Source of the DNA: Enterococcus mundtii | GTDB lineage: Bacteria; Bacillota; Bacilli; Lactobacillales; Enterococcaceae | Assembly (NCBI RefSeq): GCF_002813755.1 | Contig: NZ_CP018061.1 | Span: 483,001 to 547,000 of the forward strand | Length of the DNA stretch: 64,000 nt | Direction: 5' to 3' | Shown: in pieces, positions 29,958-39,686 of the stretch | Layout: each line of letters opens with the position of its first letter | Position numbering within the stretch: position 1 is the stretch's first letter | Notes under the pieces: model-generated | Database searches by the model: none | What the model saw: only the letters and a program-made list of their open reading frames with translations | What the model was told of the DNA's origin: nothing | Translations under genes and position numbers: made by a program

Positions 29958-30971
29958 ATGAAACAAAAAATTGCAGTATTAGGCCCTGGTTCTTGGGGAA
30001 CTGCTTTAGCTCAAACCTTAGCAGAAAATGGACATGACGTCCGTATCTGGGGGAATGTTCCAGAACAAATCACAGAAATCAATACGTATCATACGAATAA
30101 ACACTATTTACCTGAATTACATTTACCAGAATCGATCATCGGCTTTACCGAATTGGCTGAAGCTGTCAAAGAGGTAGATGCAGTATTATTTGTCGTACCG
30201 ACGAAAGCAATCCGTGCTGTAGCACAAGAATTGCTACAACATTTAACGACAAAACCAGTGATCATCCATGCCAGTAAAGGATTAGAGCAAGACACGCATA
30301 AACGGATATCAGAAGTGATTGCCGAAGAAATCCCAGAAGAAAAACGACAATCCATCGTTGTTTTATCAGGCCCTAGTCACGCAGAAGAAGTGGCGGTCCA
30401 CGATATCACAACGATCACTGCTGCAAGTATTGACCAAAAAGCAGCTACTTATGTGCAAGAATTATTTATGAACGATTATTTCCGAATCTATACAAATAAT
30501 GATGTGATCGGTGTGGAAACAGGAGCAGCATTGAAGAATATCATTGCAATCGGTGCCGGCGCGATCCACGGTCTTGGTTTTGGTGACAATGCGAAAGCGG
30601 CGATCATGACAAGAGGTTTAGCTGAAATCAGTCGTCTCGGTGTAGCAATGGGCGCGAATCCTTTGACCTTTATTGGATTGAGTGGTGTCGGTGATTTGAT
30701 TGTCACTTGTACAAGTGTTCATTCACGTAATTGGCGTGCGGGGCATATGCTGGGTGAAGGACAAAAATTAGATCAAATCCTGGAAAATATGGGGATGATC
30801 GTGGAGGGTGTATCGACAACAAAAGCGGCGGTTGAGCTGGCTGAGCAACTAGGTGTAGAGATGCCCATCACTCAAACAATCTATCAGGTCCTTTATCAAG
30901 GGAAAGATATTAAACAAGCAGCAAAAGAAATCATGTTGCGTGATGGCAAGATGGAAAACGAATTTCAGTAA
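29958..30971 (+). CDS. gpsA: Glycerol-3-phosphate dehydrogenase [NAD(P)+]
   Basis: 337 aa from the ATG at 29958 behind TTGGAGGAA. The Rossmann motif GPGSWGTA is at residues 9-16, and the C-terminal domain holds [17 protein letters not shown] and the MTRGLAEI block. It reduces dihydroxyacetone phosphate to sn-glycerol-3-phosphate for phospholipid and teichoic acid synthesis. It is followed 30 bp later by galU, a common pairing in lactic acid bacteria that joins cell-envelope precursor supply. Confidence 0.96.
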   Translation: MKQKIAVLGPGSWGTALAQTLAENGHDVRIWGNVPEQITEINTYHTNKHYLPELHLPESIIGFTELAEAVKEVDAVLFVVPTKAIRAVAQELLQHLTTKPVIIHASKGLEQDTHKRISEVIAEEIPEEKRQSIVVLSGPSHAEEVAVHDITTITAASIDQKAATYVQELFMNDYFRIYTNNDVIGVETGAALKNIIAIGAGAIHGLGFGDNAKAAIMTRGLAEISRLGVAMGANPLTFIGLSGVGDLIVTCTSVHSRNWRAGHMLGEGQKLDQILENMGMIVEGVSTTKAAVELAEQLGVEMPITQTIYQVLYQGKDIKQAAKEIMLRDGKMENEFQ

Positions 30972-31001
30972 ATCAACAGAATGGAGTATATAAATACGCA
31001 T

Positions 31002-31883
31002 ATGGAGAATAAAATCGTAAGAAAAGCAGTCATTCCTGCAGCAGGTCTAGGTACACGTTTTTTACCTGCTACAAAGGCAATGGCAAAAGAAATGTTGCCG
31101 ATCGTTGATAAACCAACGATCCAATTTATCGTAGAGGAAGCTTTAGCTTCGGGGATCGAAGATATTTTGATCGTTACCGGAAAAGAAAAACGACCGATTG
31201 AAGACCATTTTGATTCGAATATCGAATTAGAATTGAATCTACAAGAAAAAAATAAAATCGACTTGCTAAAATTAGTCGAAGAAACAACGAATGTCAATCT
31301 CCACTTTATCCGTCAGTCCCATCCTTTAGGACTAGGTCATGCGGTATTACAAGCGAAAACTTTTATTGGAGATGAACCATTCATCGTTATGCTTGGGGAC
31401 GATTTGATGGAAGATGAGATTCCACTGACAAAACAATTGATCTTAGATTACGAGAAAACAAAAGGTTCGACTGTAGCAGTCATGAAAGTTCCTCATGAAG
31501 ACACGTCAAAATATGGGATCATCGATCCAGAAACAAAAGAATCTGAAGGCTTGTATGAAGTGAAACGATTCGTCGAAAAACCAACACCTGAAGAAGCTCC
31601 GAGTGATTTAGCGATTATTGGACGCTACTTATTGACACCAGAAATTTTTGAATTATTAGAAACACAAAAACCTGGAGCTGGAAATGAGGTTCAATTGACG
31701 GATGCCATTGATGAATTAAATAAAAAGCAACCCGTATATGCGAGAGAATTCAAAGGCTCTAGATATGATGTCGGTGATAAATTTGGTTATCTAAAAACAA
31801 GTATCGAATACGGTTTAGGTCATCCTGAAATCAGCGAGCAGCTGAAACAATACCTCATTGATCTAAGTCATTCTCTGGACTAA
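31002..31883 (+). CDS. galU: UTP-glucose-1-phosphate uridylyltransferase
   Basis: About 293 aa from the ATG at 31002; an ATG at 30981 would add seven residues, and neither start has a strong RBS. The nucleotide-binding signature [20 protein letters not shown] lies near the N-terminus, with further family blocks ([21 protein letters not shown]). It makes UDP-glucose for glycolipids, teichoic acids and capsule. It is in an operon with gpsA. Confidence 0.95.
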   Translation: MENKIVRKAVIPAAGLGTRFLPATKAMAKEMLPIVDKPTIQFIVEEALASGIEDILIVTGKEKRPIEDHFDSNIELELNLQEKNKIDLLKLVEETTNVNLHFIRQSHPLGLGHAVLQAKTFIGDEPFIVMLGDDLMEDEIPLTKQLILDYEKTKGSTVAVMKVPHEDTSKYGIIDPETKESEGLYEVKRFVEKPTPEEAPSDLAIIGRYLLTPEIFELLETQKPGAGNEVQLTDAIDELNKKQPVYAREFKGSRYDVGDKFGYLKTSIEYGLGHPEISEQLKQYLIDLSHSLD

Positions 31884-31946
31884 AAACTTAACAATTAGAG
31901 AAATAAAATCTTGAGAAAAGAATAGTAAATGAGGTGTATTGCTTAC

Positions 31947-32321
31947 ATGGGGATTCTAATCAACATTGCACAAACGTTTCTTGATGGATTGAAATGGTTG
32001 ATGGAGGGAAATAATTGGCTGTTTTTACTGCCAGTATTATTTATTAGTTTGTTTACGATGTTTTATATGGTCAGAATAAAAGAAACCTTTTTGATTTTTA
32101 TTTGGTACTTAGCAACAGTGGCGATCGGTAGTTTGATCATCGTTCTTTTGTGGGGAGATCAACAGGCATTTCTTTTTGCGGCAGCTTTTCTTTTGCTGTA
32201 CCTTTTTGCCTATATCCCGTATCTACTCAAAAAATTTCATGTCGTCAAAAAAGGCAAACATGCGGCTTCTCCGAACCGCTCAAAGGATGTCTCAGAAAGA
32301 CGGACAAGGTCTGACCGCTGA
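31947..32321 (+). CDS. Hypothetical membrane protein with basic tail
   Basis: 124 aa from the ATG at 31947 (GAGG 12 bp upstream; an ATG at 31929 is in frame). Three hydrophobic segments (about 25-42, 48-68, 74-94) and a polar, Arg/Lys/Ser-rich C-terminus (about 97-124). I do not recognise the family. It lies 63 bp behind galU and may be in the same transcript. Confidence 0.55.
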   Translation: MGILINIAQTFLDGLKWLMEGNNWLFLLPVLFISLFTMFYMVRIKETFLIFIWYLATVAIGSLIIVLLWGDQQAFLFAAAFLLLYLFAYIPYLLKKFHVVKKGKHAASPNRSKDVSERRTRSDR

Positions 32322-32381
32322 TATTTTGATACTTGCACTTGTTTCGCACTTTCCTTACAATAGATGCAGATAGAAATAACT

Positions 32382-32490
32382 AAAAAAAAGGCTCCTTGAT
32401 AGTTAGCGGCAACTAACTATCAAGGAATGACCAGTCACACGTATACACCCTGACCGATCATTTTGCCATAGTCGATGCAGCGCACCGACC
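32382..32490 (-). ncRNA. Candidate structured RNA on the minus strand
   Basis: A perfect 14-bp stem (32393-32406 with 32413-32426) followed on the minus strand by GCC and eight T is a strong terminator, yet no minus-strand protein gene leads into it. Upstream on that strand a second hairpin forms (TGATCGGTCA at 32460-32451 with TGACTGGTCA at 32437-32428, two G-U pairs), and TACAAT (32502-32497) could be a -10. A non-coding RNA of about 110 nt is inferred. No family recognised. Confidence 0.4.
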
Positions 32491-32570
32491 GCATTTATTG
32501 TACCTGATTTAAGGAAGATTTTCTACCTTATGAATAGAAAAAGCGGAGGAAGCAAGGCGATTTATTTACT

Positions 32571-32735
32571 ATGTCAAAAAAGATGTATATTCAAGCAAGC
32601 AGTTTGTTTAATCCGTTTGAAAGACTTGCTTTTAGCGATACATCGTTCCTATCTTTTACACTGAAGCCGAAGAACATCAAGATGCTGCTACATCAGATCT
32701 TTCGCTGGAGTGTAATGAATAAGTGGTTAAGGTAA
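32571..32735 (+). CDS. Possible 54-aa ORF
   Basis: An open frame encodes MSKKMYIQASSLFNPFERLA... and ends KWLR just before a good plus-strand terminator (32733-32775). The RBS is poor (AAGG 13 bp away). The protein resembles nothing I know, and it may be a remnant or chance frame. Confidence 0.25.
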   Translation: MSKKMYIQASSLFNPFERLAFSDTSFLSFTLKPKNIKMLLHQIFRWSVMNKWLR

Positions 32736-32775
32736 AGATGAGACTGAGCAATTGCTTCGTCTCATCTTTTTGTAT
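32733..32775 (+). terminator. Terminator before the SIS-domain gene
   Basis: AAAGATGAGAC pairs with GTCTCATCTTT, followed by a T-rich run. Confidence 0.7.
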
Positions 32776-32830
32776 TTTTCTTTTTGATAGTTGTCTCTAT
32801 TCTGAAATAGCAGAAGAAGAGGAGAAAAGA

Positions 32831-33436
32831 ATGAGCTTACCCTATTTTGATTATTGTCAACAACTTGAAAGAAAATTAAGGATCGAGGAACCCTTGATGG
32901 AACAAGCGGGACGTTGGATCGCTACACAGATTCATCGAGGAGGATGCTTACATATTTTTGCTAGCCGTACCTTGCAAGGTATTGCCTATGAATTTTGGCA
33001 ACAATCTCCAAAAATCTTGCCAACTCAGTTGATTGAACACCCTGCAGCGGGAATTTATGAGTCACTGGAAGGAACGGGCCAAGCAATCATTGAACAAATC
33101 AATGCGCAACCCGAGGATATTTTTCTTCTCTTATCAAATGAAGGGAGAAATCCTGCAATCATTGAACTGGCGGAATGGGTCAAAGAACAAGGTCACCTAT
33201 TGATCGTAATCACAGGTTTTGATTTATCCCGAAGTATCAAGTCAAGACATAGTAGTGGTTTGCGCTTATATGAATATGCAGATCTAGTATTAGATAACTA
33301 TGCAACGATAGACGATGCCGTCCTTACGGTTCCTAAGTTTGAGCCAGCTATATGTGGCACAGCTTCGTTAGCCACCTTAATTTTATTACAGCAAATCGTT
33401 TATTTTTCAGTTTATTATTTGTTGGAGAATGACTAA
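32831..33436 (+). CDS. SIS-domain protein (sugar-phosphate binding)
   Basis: 201 aa from the ATG at 32831 with GAGGAGAAAAGA upstream. It has a SIS fold of the COG4821 kind: a first strand CLHIFASRTLQGIAYEFW, HPAAGIYESLEGTGQAI, then the phosphosugar-binding block FLLLSNEGRNPAIIELAEW and VIVITGFDLSRS. Related proteins are sugar isomerases or sensors of sugar phosphates. The substrate is unknown. It stands alone between two terminators. Confidence 0.75.
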   Translation: MSLPYFDYCQQLERKLRIEEPLMEQAGRWIATQIHRGGCLHIFASRTLQGIAYEFWQQSPKILPTQLIEHPAAGIYESLEGTGQAIIEQINAQPEDIFLLLSNEGRNPAIIELAEWVKEQGHLLIVITGFDLSRSIKSRHSSGLRLYEYADLVLDNYATIDDAVLTVPKFEPAICGTASLATLILLQQIVYFSVYYLLEND

Positions 33437-33460
33437 AGAGAGAAGGATAAGAGCCCGAAA

Positions 33461-33503
33461 AAGAGACAAGAAAGAATCGTGATGATTCTTTCTTGTCTCT
33501 TTA
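33461..33503 (+). terminator. Terminator of the SIS-domain gene
   Basis: A perfect stem AAGAGACAAGAAAGAATC / GATTCTTTCTTGTCTCTT with a 5-nt loop. Confidence 0.85.
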
Positions 33504-33958
33504 TACACGTTGATGAAAGAGTCTTCCCCAAAACTCTTTACACTCCAATTATAGTACATTTGTTATGAATATTGCAATGAAGATACCTAATGAAAATAAA
33601 AAGAGAGTAAGAGAGAGGCAGAAATTCAATTAAAAACATCGGTTCAAATAGGAAAGGAGTATGGATGGAAATGTATAAATATTTGTTAATCTCTTAAAAA
33701 ATCTTTGTTTATACGTAAATAGAAATGAAAATAAATGATCGGAAATAGCTACATTGTAAAAATAAAAAAAGAATTTTAATCCATTTTTATAGGTGCTATG
33801 GCTTTGAGAACAGCTTTTTTATTAAAATGTGTCTTGAAGATAACTAAAATCAATAGATTTTTTTAATTGTTTATTCATGTGGTATAGAACATTTTACTGT
33901 ATAATCTATTTGCTTATTCATTATTGACAAAAACGTAGCAAGAAAGGAAGAACGAGTT
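33504..33958. other. AT-rich intergenic region before the YfcC-like transporter
   Basis: No gene is apparent. TATAAT at 33899-33904 could be the -10 of the transporter gene. A 10-codon frame behind AAAGGAG (ATG near 33666, product MEMYKYLLIS) is the only other feature; it may be a leader peptide or chance. Confidence 0.4.
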
Positions 33959-35698
33959 TTGAAGAGAAAAAATTCTTCAGTAAAGAAAAAACGAGACTTT
34001 ACCAAAATGACGACACCGCATACGTATGTCATTATTTTTGGTGTAGTTGTACTTGCCTGGTTATTAACATTTATCGTACCAGCGGGGAGATTCAGTACGC
34101 AAGATATAGAATACAAAGATGCAAATGGAGAAACTAGTACCAGAACAGTATTACGCCAAGATTCGTTTCGTTATGCTTATGAATTAGATAAGTCTTTTGT
34201 ATTTGATCAACTGGAAGAATTACAAAATGATCCAAAGGAAAGAGAAAAGCTAGCTGTTCCTGAAGAAGGATTAGAAGAAGTCTTGGCAGCTGGTGAAAAA
34301 AACTTGACCCAAGAGAAACTAGATGAAATCTCACTGACAGATGATGTTTTATACGATGAATATGGTGAAGACATCTATGATACCTCAAAGAAATTGCATA
34401 AAACAGCAAAACTATGGGGAACCGATGATTTCGGTGGGTTTGGCTTTTTGAACTTTGTTTTTGAAGGTCTAGTATCAGGCGATAAATATGGTTCAGCAGT
34501 CGGGATTGCTGCACTTATTTTAGTCGTGGGTGGGGCATTTGGGATCATCATGCGAACAGGTGCCATTGATGCAGGTATTTATGCTTTTATCAATAAGACA
34601 CGTGGTCTAGAACGTTTAGCTTTACCGCTCTTATTCTTTGCTTTTTCATTTGGAGGCGCAACGTTCGGTATGGCTGAAGAAGTCATTCCATTCTCAATGG
34701 TCATGGTACCTTTTGTGATTGCCTTAGGCTATGATTCGATCGTCGCCGTTACAGTCACCTATGTGGCGTCACAAGTCGGGAATGCCACGTCATGGATGAG
34801 TCCGTTCAGTGTCGCCGTTGCTCAAGGGATCGCAGGTATTCCAGTCTTATCAGGCGCCACCTTCCGATTGATCATGTGGGTCGTCGTGACTGCGTTATCG
34901 GCTGGTTACTTAATGATCTATGGAGAAAAAGTTCGGAAGAATCCGGAAAGTTCATTAACGTATAAATCTGACGAATACTTCCGTAACCATTTGAAGAAAA
35001 CATCCGATGAACAAAAACCATTTACATTAGGCCATAAATTGATTTTAGCGGAAATGTTGATCGTTTTAGTTTGGATCGTTTGGGGAGTTACTCAAAAAGG
35101 CTATTATATCCCAGAAATCGCCTCTCAATTTTTTGTAATGGGACTAGTCGCAGGGATCATTGCTGTTTTATTCAAATTAGACGGTATGACGGTCAATGAT
35201 ATTGCCTCTTCTTTCCAATCTGGGGCAGCAGATCTAGCTGGAACAGCAATCGTTGTTGGGATGGCAAAAGGAATCTTGCTTGTATTAGGTGGATCAGATG
35301 CTTCTGTACCTTCTGCGCTTAATACAATTTTGCATGGTATAGGAACAGCGCTGACTGGTGTACCGGCAGTTATTGGTGCATGGGCGATGTATGTGTTCCA
35401 AAGTTTGTTCAATCTAGTCGTCACTTCAAATTCTGGACAAGCGGCATTGACGATGCCAATCATGGCACCGTTAGCTGATTTAGTTGGTGTCTCTCGTCAA
35501 GTTGCCGTATTGGCTTATCAATTAGGTTCAGGATTCATGGATGCGTTCACGCCAGTTTCTGCTAGCTTGATCGGCGTCTTAGGTGTGGCACGGATCGAAT
35601 GGGCAAAATGGGCACGATTCCAAATCAAAATGCAAGGATTCTTCTTTGTTTTAGGAACAATCTTCATTATGATTGCGATCGCGATCGGCCTTCAATAA
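33959..35698 (+). CDS. YfcC-family transporter (putative basic amino acid/dipeptide or dicarboxylate carrier)
   Basis: 579 aa starting at TTG with AAAGGAAG 9 bp upstream. A first membrane helix (about 22-42) is followed by a long, very acidic soluble insertion (about 45-170, FDQLEELQNDPKEREKL...), then about 11 hydrophobic helices with the family block FGGATFGMAEEVIPF and VTSNSGQAALTMPIMAPL. The family (YfcC/DcuC-like) is annotated as carriers but substrates are poorly known. The next gene in the same direction encodes an isoaspartyl dipeptidase, so a peptide or amino acid substrate is plausible. Confidence 0.85.
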   Translation: MKRKNSSVKKKRDFTKMTTPHTYVIIFGVVVLAWLLTFIVPAGRFSTQDIEYKDANGETSTRTVLRQDSFRYAYELDKSFVFDQLEELQNDPKEREKLAVPEEGLEEVLAAGEKNLTQEKLDEISLTDDVLYDEYGEDIYDTSKKLHKTAKLWGTDDFGGFGFLNFVFEGLVSGDKYGSAVGIAALILVVGGAFGIIMRTGAIDAGIYAFINKTRGLERLALPLLFFAFSFGGATFGMAEEVIPFSMVMVPFVIALGYDSIVAVTVTYVASQVGNATSWMSPFSVAVAQGIAGIPVLSGATFRLIMWVVVTALSAGYLMIYGEKVRKNPESSLTYKSDEYFRNHLKKTSDEQKPFTLGHKLILAEMLIVLVWIVWGVTQKGYYIPEIASQFFVMGLVAGIIAVLFKLDGMTVNDIASSFQSGAADLAGTAIVVGMAKGILLVLGGSDASVPSALNTILHGIGTALTGVPAVIGAWAMYVFQSLFNLVVTSNSGQAALTMPIMAPLADLVGVSRQVAVLAYQLGSGFMDAFTPVSASLIGVLGVARIEWAKWARFQIKMQGFFFVLGTIFIMIAIAIGLQ

Positions 35699-35732
35699 AA
35701 CAAATAAGAACTGATTGATAGCAATCAAAGAA

Positions 35733-35835
35733 ACGGTGCTACCCATATGTAACGCTGAGATAATAAGCGAGAAAATCCGAAAGTATCTTCATATTTTGGG
35801 ACTTTCTCGCTTATTTCCAAAAGAGCGACGTAGGA
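35733..35835. repeat. Dispersed intergenic palindrome, copy 5
   Basis: AAACGGTGCTACC...GTAACGCT is followed by a long hairpin (AATAAGCGAGAAA with TTTCTCGCTTATT), the same plan as copies 2 and 4. Confidence 0.65.
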
Positions 35836-35911
35836 TCGCTAGATTGCTTTTCAAACAACCCTTTGTGTGTATGAAAAGATACAGACTATTTTATAAAGAG
35901 GAGGATCACGG

Positions 35912-37105
35912 ATGAAACTCATTCGACAAATCGATGTCTATGCACCAGAATATCTTGGTAAGAAGGATGTATTAGTGGCAGGAAATAAAATCATTGCCTT
36001 GGAAGATCAACTATCTGGCGGTTACGAAGAATTGATCGTGGAAGAAATTTCAGGAGAAGGAAAACTCTTGACCCCAGGTTTTATTGATGCCCATTTCCAT
36101 ATTTTAGGTGGCGGCGGCGAAGGCGGCTATCATAATCGCACACCAGAAGTCACACTTAGTCAACTAACGACAGCAGGAGTGACAACAGTCGTAGGTTGTA
36201 TCGGGACAGATGGCGAAGGTCGAGATATGACTGCTTTGATCAGTAAAGCAAGAGGGCTAGAGGCAGAAGGATTGACTACGTATGTTTATGTTGGTTCTTA
36301 TCGGTTGCCGGTCAAAACGGTGACTGATTCATTGATCAAAGATTTTCTTACTATTGATAAGATCATTGGGATCGGAGAAATCGCTGTCTCTGATCATCGC
36401 TCTTCTCAACCAACATTCGACGAGTTTGCTCGGGCAGTGGCGGATGCTCGTGTTGGGGGCATGTTATCAGGTAAAGCAGGAATAGTGAATGTCCATTTAG
36501 GTGGCGGAAGTCGAAAATTGGAATTATTGAATCGTGTGGTTGAAGAAACAGAAATCCCTATTACTCAGTTTTATCCGACGCATGCGAATCGGACAACTGA
36601 ATTATTAGCTGCATGTATCGAATTTGCAAAAAAAGGTGGAACGATCGATTTCACTGCAAGTGAAGATCCTGATTTTTGGGAAAAGACCGATGGTGAAGTT
36701 CGTTTCAGTAAAGCATTGAAGCAGTTATTGGAAGCACAAGTCTCTCTTGATAACTTCACCTTGACCTCCGATGGACAAGGTAGTCTTCCATATTTTGACC
36801 AAGAGAACCATTTTATCGGTATGGGCGTCGGTAGTGCGAAATCCTTACTGGTTGGCATCAAAGAAGCCGTTCAAAAAGAAGACATCCCCTTAGAGATTGC
36901 CTTACGAGCTGTGACGTCCAATCCTGCAAGAGTCCTGAAACTGGACCAAAAGGGAAGAATCGCTGTCGGGAAAGACGCGGATCTTTGTTTACTTGATAAA
37001 GAAACCTTAGAAATTGATACGGTGATTGCTAATGGAACGATCATGGTCCAAGAAAAACAAGTGAAAGTTTGGGGAACATTTGAGCAAATGATTGCAACGA
37101 GCTGA
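35912..37105 (+). CDS. iadA: Isoaspartyl (beta-aspartyl) dipeptidase
   Basis: 397 aa, RBS GAGGAGG. Peptidase family M38 in the amidohydrolase superfamily: the HxH metal motif is H61-F-H63 (PGFIDAHFHILGGGGEGG), later VNVHLGGG, QFYPTHANR and TSDGQGSLP with the catalytic Asp. It hydrolyses beta-Asp-X dipeptides that arise from protein damage. It lies behind the YfcC-type transporter with a repeat between them, which suggests shared function but not necessarily a shared transcript. Confidence 0.93.
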   Translation: MKLIRQIDVYAPEYLGKKDVLVAGNKIIALEDQLSGGYEELIVEEISGEGKLLTPGFIDAHFHILGGGGEGGYHNRTPEVTLSQLTTAGVTTVVGCIGTDGEGRDMTALISKARGLEAEGLTTYVYVGSYRLPVKTVTDSLIKDFLTIDKIIGIGEIAVSDHRSSQPTFDEFARAVADARVGGMLSGKAGIVNVHLGGGSRKLELLNRVVEETEIPITQFYPTHANRTTELLAACIEFAKKGGTIDFTASEDPDFWEKTDGEVRFSKALKQLLEAQVSLDNFTLTSDGQGSLPYFDQENHFIGMGVGSAKSLLVGIKEAVQKEDIPLEIALRAVTSNPARVLKLDQKGRIAVGKDADLCLLDKETLEIDTVIANGTIMVQEKQVKVWGTFEQMIATS

Positions 37106-37195
37106 ATGTTAGGATAAGCATACTGTTTGTTTGTTTTTATAATTGGTGTTACTCTAAAAGTGGTTAGAAAGACAAATTTTAGAGGAGGAAATATT

Positions 37196-37417
37196 ATGGC
37201 AGATTTAGAAGGACGCTCTAAAGATTTGAAAGACAAAGTTGCAGGTGAAGGCAAAGAAGCCTATGGAAAAGCAACAGGTGATAAAAGTAAAGAAACAAAA
37301 GGTAAAGCCCAATCTGCAGGTGCGGATATCAAGAGTAAAGCTCGTAATATCGGCGATGAAATCAAAGAAGGCTTTGAAGATGTAAAAGAAAAATTTTCAA
37401 AAAAAGACCATAAATAG
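37196..37417 (+). CDS. CsbD-like stress protein
   Basis: 73 aa from the ATG at 37196 behind AGAGGAGGAA; the longer open frame upstream lacks an RBS. The CsbD pattern is present ([31 protein letters not shown]), highly charged and free of aromatic residues in most of its length. Members are induced by general stress; the molecular function is unknown. A terminator follows. Confidence 0.88.
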   Translation: MADLEGRSKDLKDKVAGEGKEAYGKATGDKSKETKGKAQSAGADIKSKARNIGDEIKEGFEDVKEKFSKKDHK

Positions 37418-37433
37418 TCTACTTGTAAATTCT

Positions 37434-37473
37434 AAAAAAAAAGCGTCCTACCAATAAGGTGGACGTTTTTTTT
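37434..37473. terminator. Bidirectional terminator between csbD-like and ABC genes
   Basis: AAAAGCGTCC-TACC-AATA-AGGT-GGACGTTTT with A- and T-runs outside. Confidence 0.75.
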
Positions 37474-37478
37474 AGCGG

Positions 37479-38144
37479 TTATCCAATGTCAATGGACGCG
37501 AATGTTTTGTTTTTTAATTCAAAAACTTCATCACATTTTTTAGCCACTTCTAATTCGTGTGTCACAATGATGATACAGCGATCTTGCTCATGGGCGATTT
37601 CTTGGAAGAGTTGAACGATTTCTTGTGAAGTCGTTTCATCGAGGTTTCCTGTTGGTTCATCCGCGATGATCAACTGATGTTCGCAACAAATCGCTCGGAC
37701 GATCGCTACGCGTTGTTGTTGTCCCCCAGATAATTTAGTGACTTGTTGTTTTGCAAGAGTTTCATTTATCCCAACGCGTGCCAAGCGATCAAGTGCTACT
37801 TGGCGATAATTTTTTTGAGGAGTATTTGAAATTTCCATGGCGGTAATGACGTTATCAAGAGCGGAAAGGTAAGGCAATAAGTTGTACGCTTGAAAAATAA
37901 TGGATACATCATTTTTACGATAATTTCGTAGTCCTATTTTAGCTAAAGCGCGCTCTTCATAATACACAGTCCCTTCTTTTGGTGTATCGAGTCCTGAGAT
38001 CAACGAAAGGAAGGTCGTTTTTCCTGAACCACTTGCCCCTAATATGGCGTACATTTTCCCTTTTTCAAAGGATAAATTCACGTTTTTATAAAGTGCTTCT
38101 GTTGGATTCTGATACCAGAAGCCCAAGTTTTCTGTACGTAACAT
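37479..38144 (-). CDS. ABC transporter ATP-binding protein (MacB/FtsE-type)
   Basis: 221 aa, RBS AAGGAGGAA. Walker A GASGSGKTT, signature LSGGQQQRVAIVRA, Walker B LIIADEPTGNLD and H-loop VTHELEVA are complete. The MacB-type EPTGNLD motif fits partners of FtsX-like permeases that act on substrates outside the membrane (efflux, antimicrobial peptide sensing, or signalling). It follows the permease gene by 12 bp in one operon. Confidence 0.9.
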   Translation of the reverse strand: MLRTENLGFWYQNPTEALYKNVNLSFEKGKMYAILGASGSGKTTFLSLISGLDTPKEGTVYYEERALAKIGLRNYRKNDVSIIFQAYNLLPYLSALDNVITAMEISNTPQKNYRQVALDRLARVGINETLAKQQVTKLSGGQQQRVAIVRAICCEHQLIIADEPTGNLDETTSQEIVQLFQEIAHEQDRCIIIVTHELEVAKKCDEVFELKNKTFASIDIG

Positions 38145-38156
38145 CTAATTCCTCCT

Positions 38157-39686
38157 TTAGTTTAATAAAATTTTTCGTGGATTTAATCGTAGTATGCCAA
38201 TGGATGCTAGAAAAACGGAGAGTAAGCTGATCCCGAATGCAACAGCTGCTAGAAGGCCGAGTTGAGCTGGTTGAACGGTGATTTCAAGGTCGCTTACTTG
38301 TTCCGAAACGGTAAATGGATTACTAGTTCCACCGGGTTGTCCACCAGGTCCACGATTGCCACCACCAGGTCCACGATTGCCACCACCAGGCATCTGCTCT
38401 CCTTGTTGCTCGGCAGGTGAGTCGGTTGACGTTTCAGTTTGTTGATCAAGCAACTGTTGACCGACAGCATTTGCAACGACATTTCCACTGAATGAAGCCA
38501 CACCTAACGCGACGATCATACATATGGCCACTTCTGTAAACAATTGAAGGACGATTTTGCTTCTGGATTCGCCTAATGAAAGCAATACTCCTAATTCATG
38601 GCGGCGTTCCCGGATCGTGATCATGATGATCAAAGTCAAAATAATGATTCCAGCCACCGCAACGAGTAAAACGACATTTTGTGAAAAACTGGCCACGTTG
38701 TTAAGTGGTTCAAGCATTGCTTGGAACATCGTATCGTTTGATTGAAGACTGAACGTTGATGTATCGATCAGGTTTTCTGCTTTAGTGATAAAATCTGCCA
38801 TTTTATTGGGATCGGTCAGCGTATAAACCGCAGAGTCGATTGTGTCATCTTCTGAAGAACCATTCAATGTATTAGCAAACGTATAATAAGTATACAAAGT
38901 GTTCGCTGGATTCATGAAATTGAAATTCATTCCCATGCTACTACTTGTTTCACTCGACTCATAGATTCCTTTAATCGTCATTTCATAAGTTGTTTCTTCA
39001 TCTTCAGTGCTAGTAATAACGAAAGTATCCCCTACGGATAAGTCATTTGCGCTAGCTAAAGTAGAGTCCATCACGACATTGTTCGTATCTTTGTCGCTAT
39101 CAGTGATTCCTTCTCCTTCGATGATTTTTGCTGTGCCATCCGTAAAGCTACTGGTTTGGGCTGTATCGGATACCCCGCTGATTTGAAAGTCTGCTTGGAT
39201 CATTTGCGGTTTGCCACCCCCCATAGCTCCACCCATGTTTTCACCGTTTGGTGCAGCATCAGTCGTAGTATCAGTTTCTTCTGATGTTTCTGAGGTATCA
39301 GAGCTTGAAATGGCAGTGATCCCGCTATTGGCTAAAGCTGATGCAGAGCTTTCGAAGGAAAAACTTGCTACATTATCTAGTGCTGCGATCTTTTCTGCAT
39401 CGCTGACTGAAACAGGTGTGAGGGAGAAACTTCCAGGATCTGGTCGCCCACCGGATTCAGTATCAGTTGCCTCCGTTTGTTTTTGAAAAGCCGCTTCACG
39501 ATTCGCACTTAAAGTGACGGTCGCGCCGACATCTTTTTGAGCTTGCTCTGCGGCTTGTTGAGCCGCACTACGTATGGTTAGTCCAGCAAGAACGAAGACA
39601 AGGATTGCTGTAAAAACTGCTAATAATAGTAAAGAACGCCCCCATTTTACTTTTGTACTTTTTAATGCTCGTTTGAAAAAATTCAT
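38157..39686 (-). CDS. MacB/FtsX-like ABC permease
   Basis: 509 aa from the ATG at 39686 with AGGAGA upstream. One N-terminal helix (about 16-38), a large extracytoplasmic domain rich in Ser, Thr, Asp and Glu (about 40-320), then three helices (about 334-356, 388-410, 480-500). Between the last two helices lies a Gly/Pro/Asn-rich loop with a tandem GGGNRGP repeat encoded by two copies of a 21-bp unit (38337-38378 region). This is unusual for the family. It pairs with the downstream ATPase. Confidence 0.87.
   Translation of the reverse strand: MNFFKRALKSTKVKWGRSLLLLAVFTAILVFVLAGLTIRSAAQQAAEQAQKDVGATVTLSANREAAFQKQTEATDTESGGRPDPGSFSLTPVSVSDAEKIAALDNVASFSFESSASALANSGITAISSSDTSETSEETDTTTDAAPNGENMGGAMGGGKPQMIQADFQISGVSDTAQTSSFTDGTAKIIEGEGITDSDKDTNNVVMDSTLASANDLSVGDTFVITSTEDEETTYEMTIKGIYESSETSSSMGMNFNFMNPANTLYTYYTFANTLNGSSEDDTIDSAVYTLTDPNKMADFITKAENLIDTSTFSLQSNDTMFQAMLEPLNNVASFSQNVVLLVAVAGIIILTLIIMITIRERRHELGVLLSLGESRSKIVLQLFTEVAICMIVALGVASFSGNVVANAVGQQLLDQQTETSTDSPAEQQGEQMPGGGNRGPGGGNRGPGGQPGGTSNPFTVSEQVSDLEITVQPAQLGLLAAVAFGISLLSVFLASIGILRLNPRKILLN

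Noticed and set aside
32571..32735. 54-aa ORF as a firm gene
   Set aside because: Poor RBS and no recognised similarity; listed with low confidence only because a terminator follows.
33660..33700. 10-codon ORF MEMYKYLLIS behind AAAGGAG
   Set aside because: Too short, far from the next gene, and without terminator or conserved context; kept only as a note.
38337..38378. Possible CRISPR-like tandem repeat
   Set aside because: Two direct 21-bp copies without spacers within a coding sequence; they encode a Gly/Pro-rich loop.
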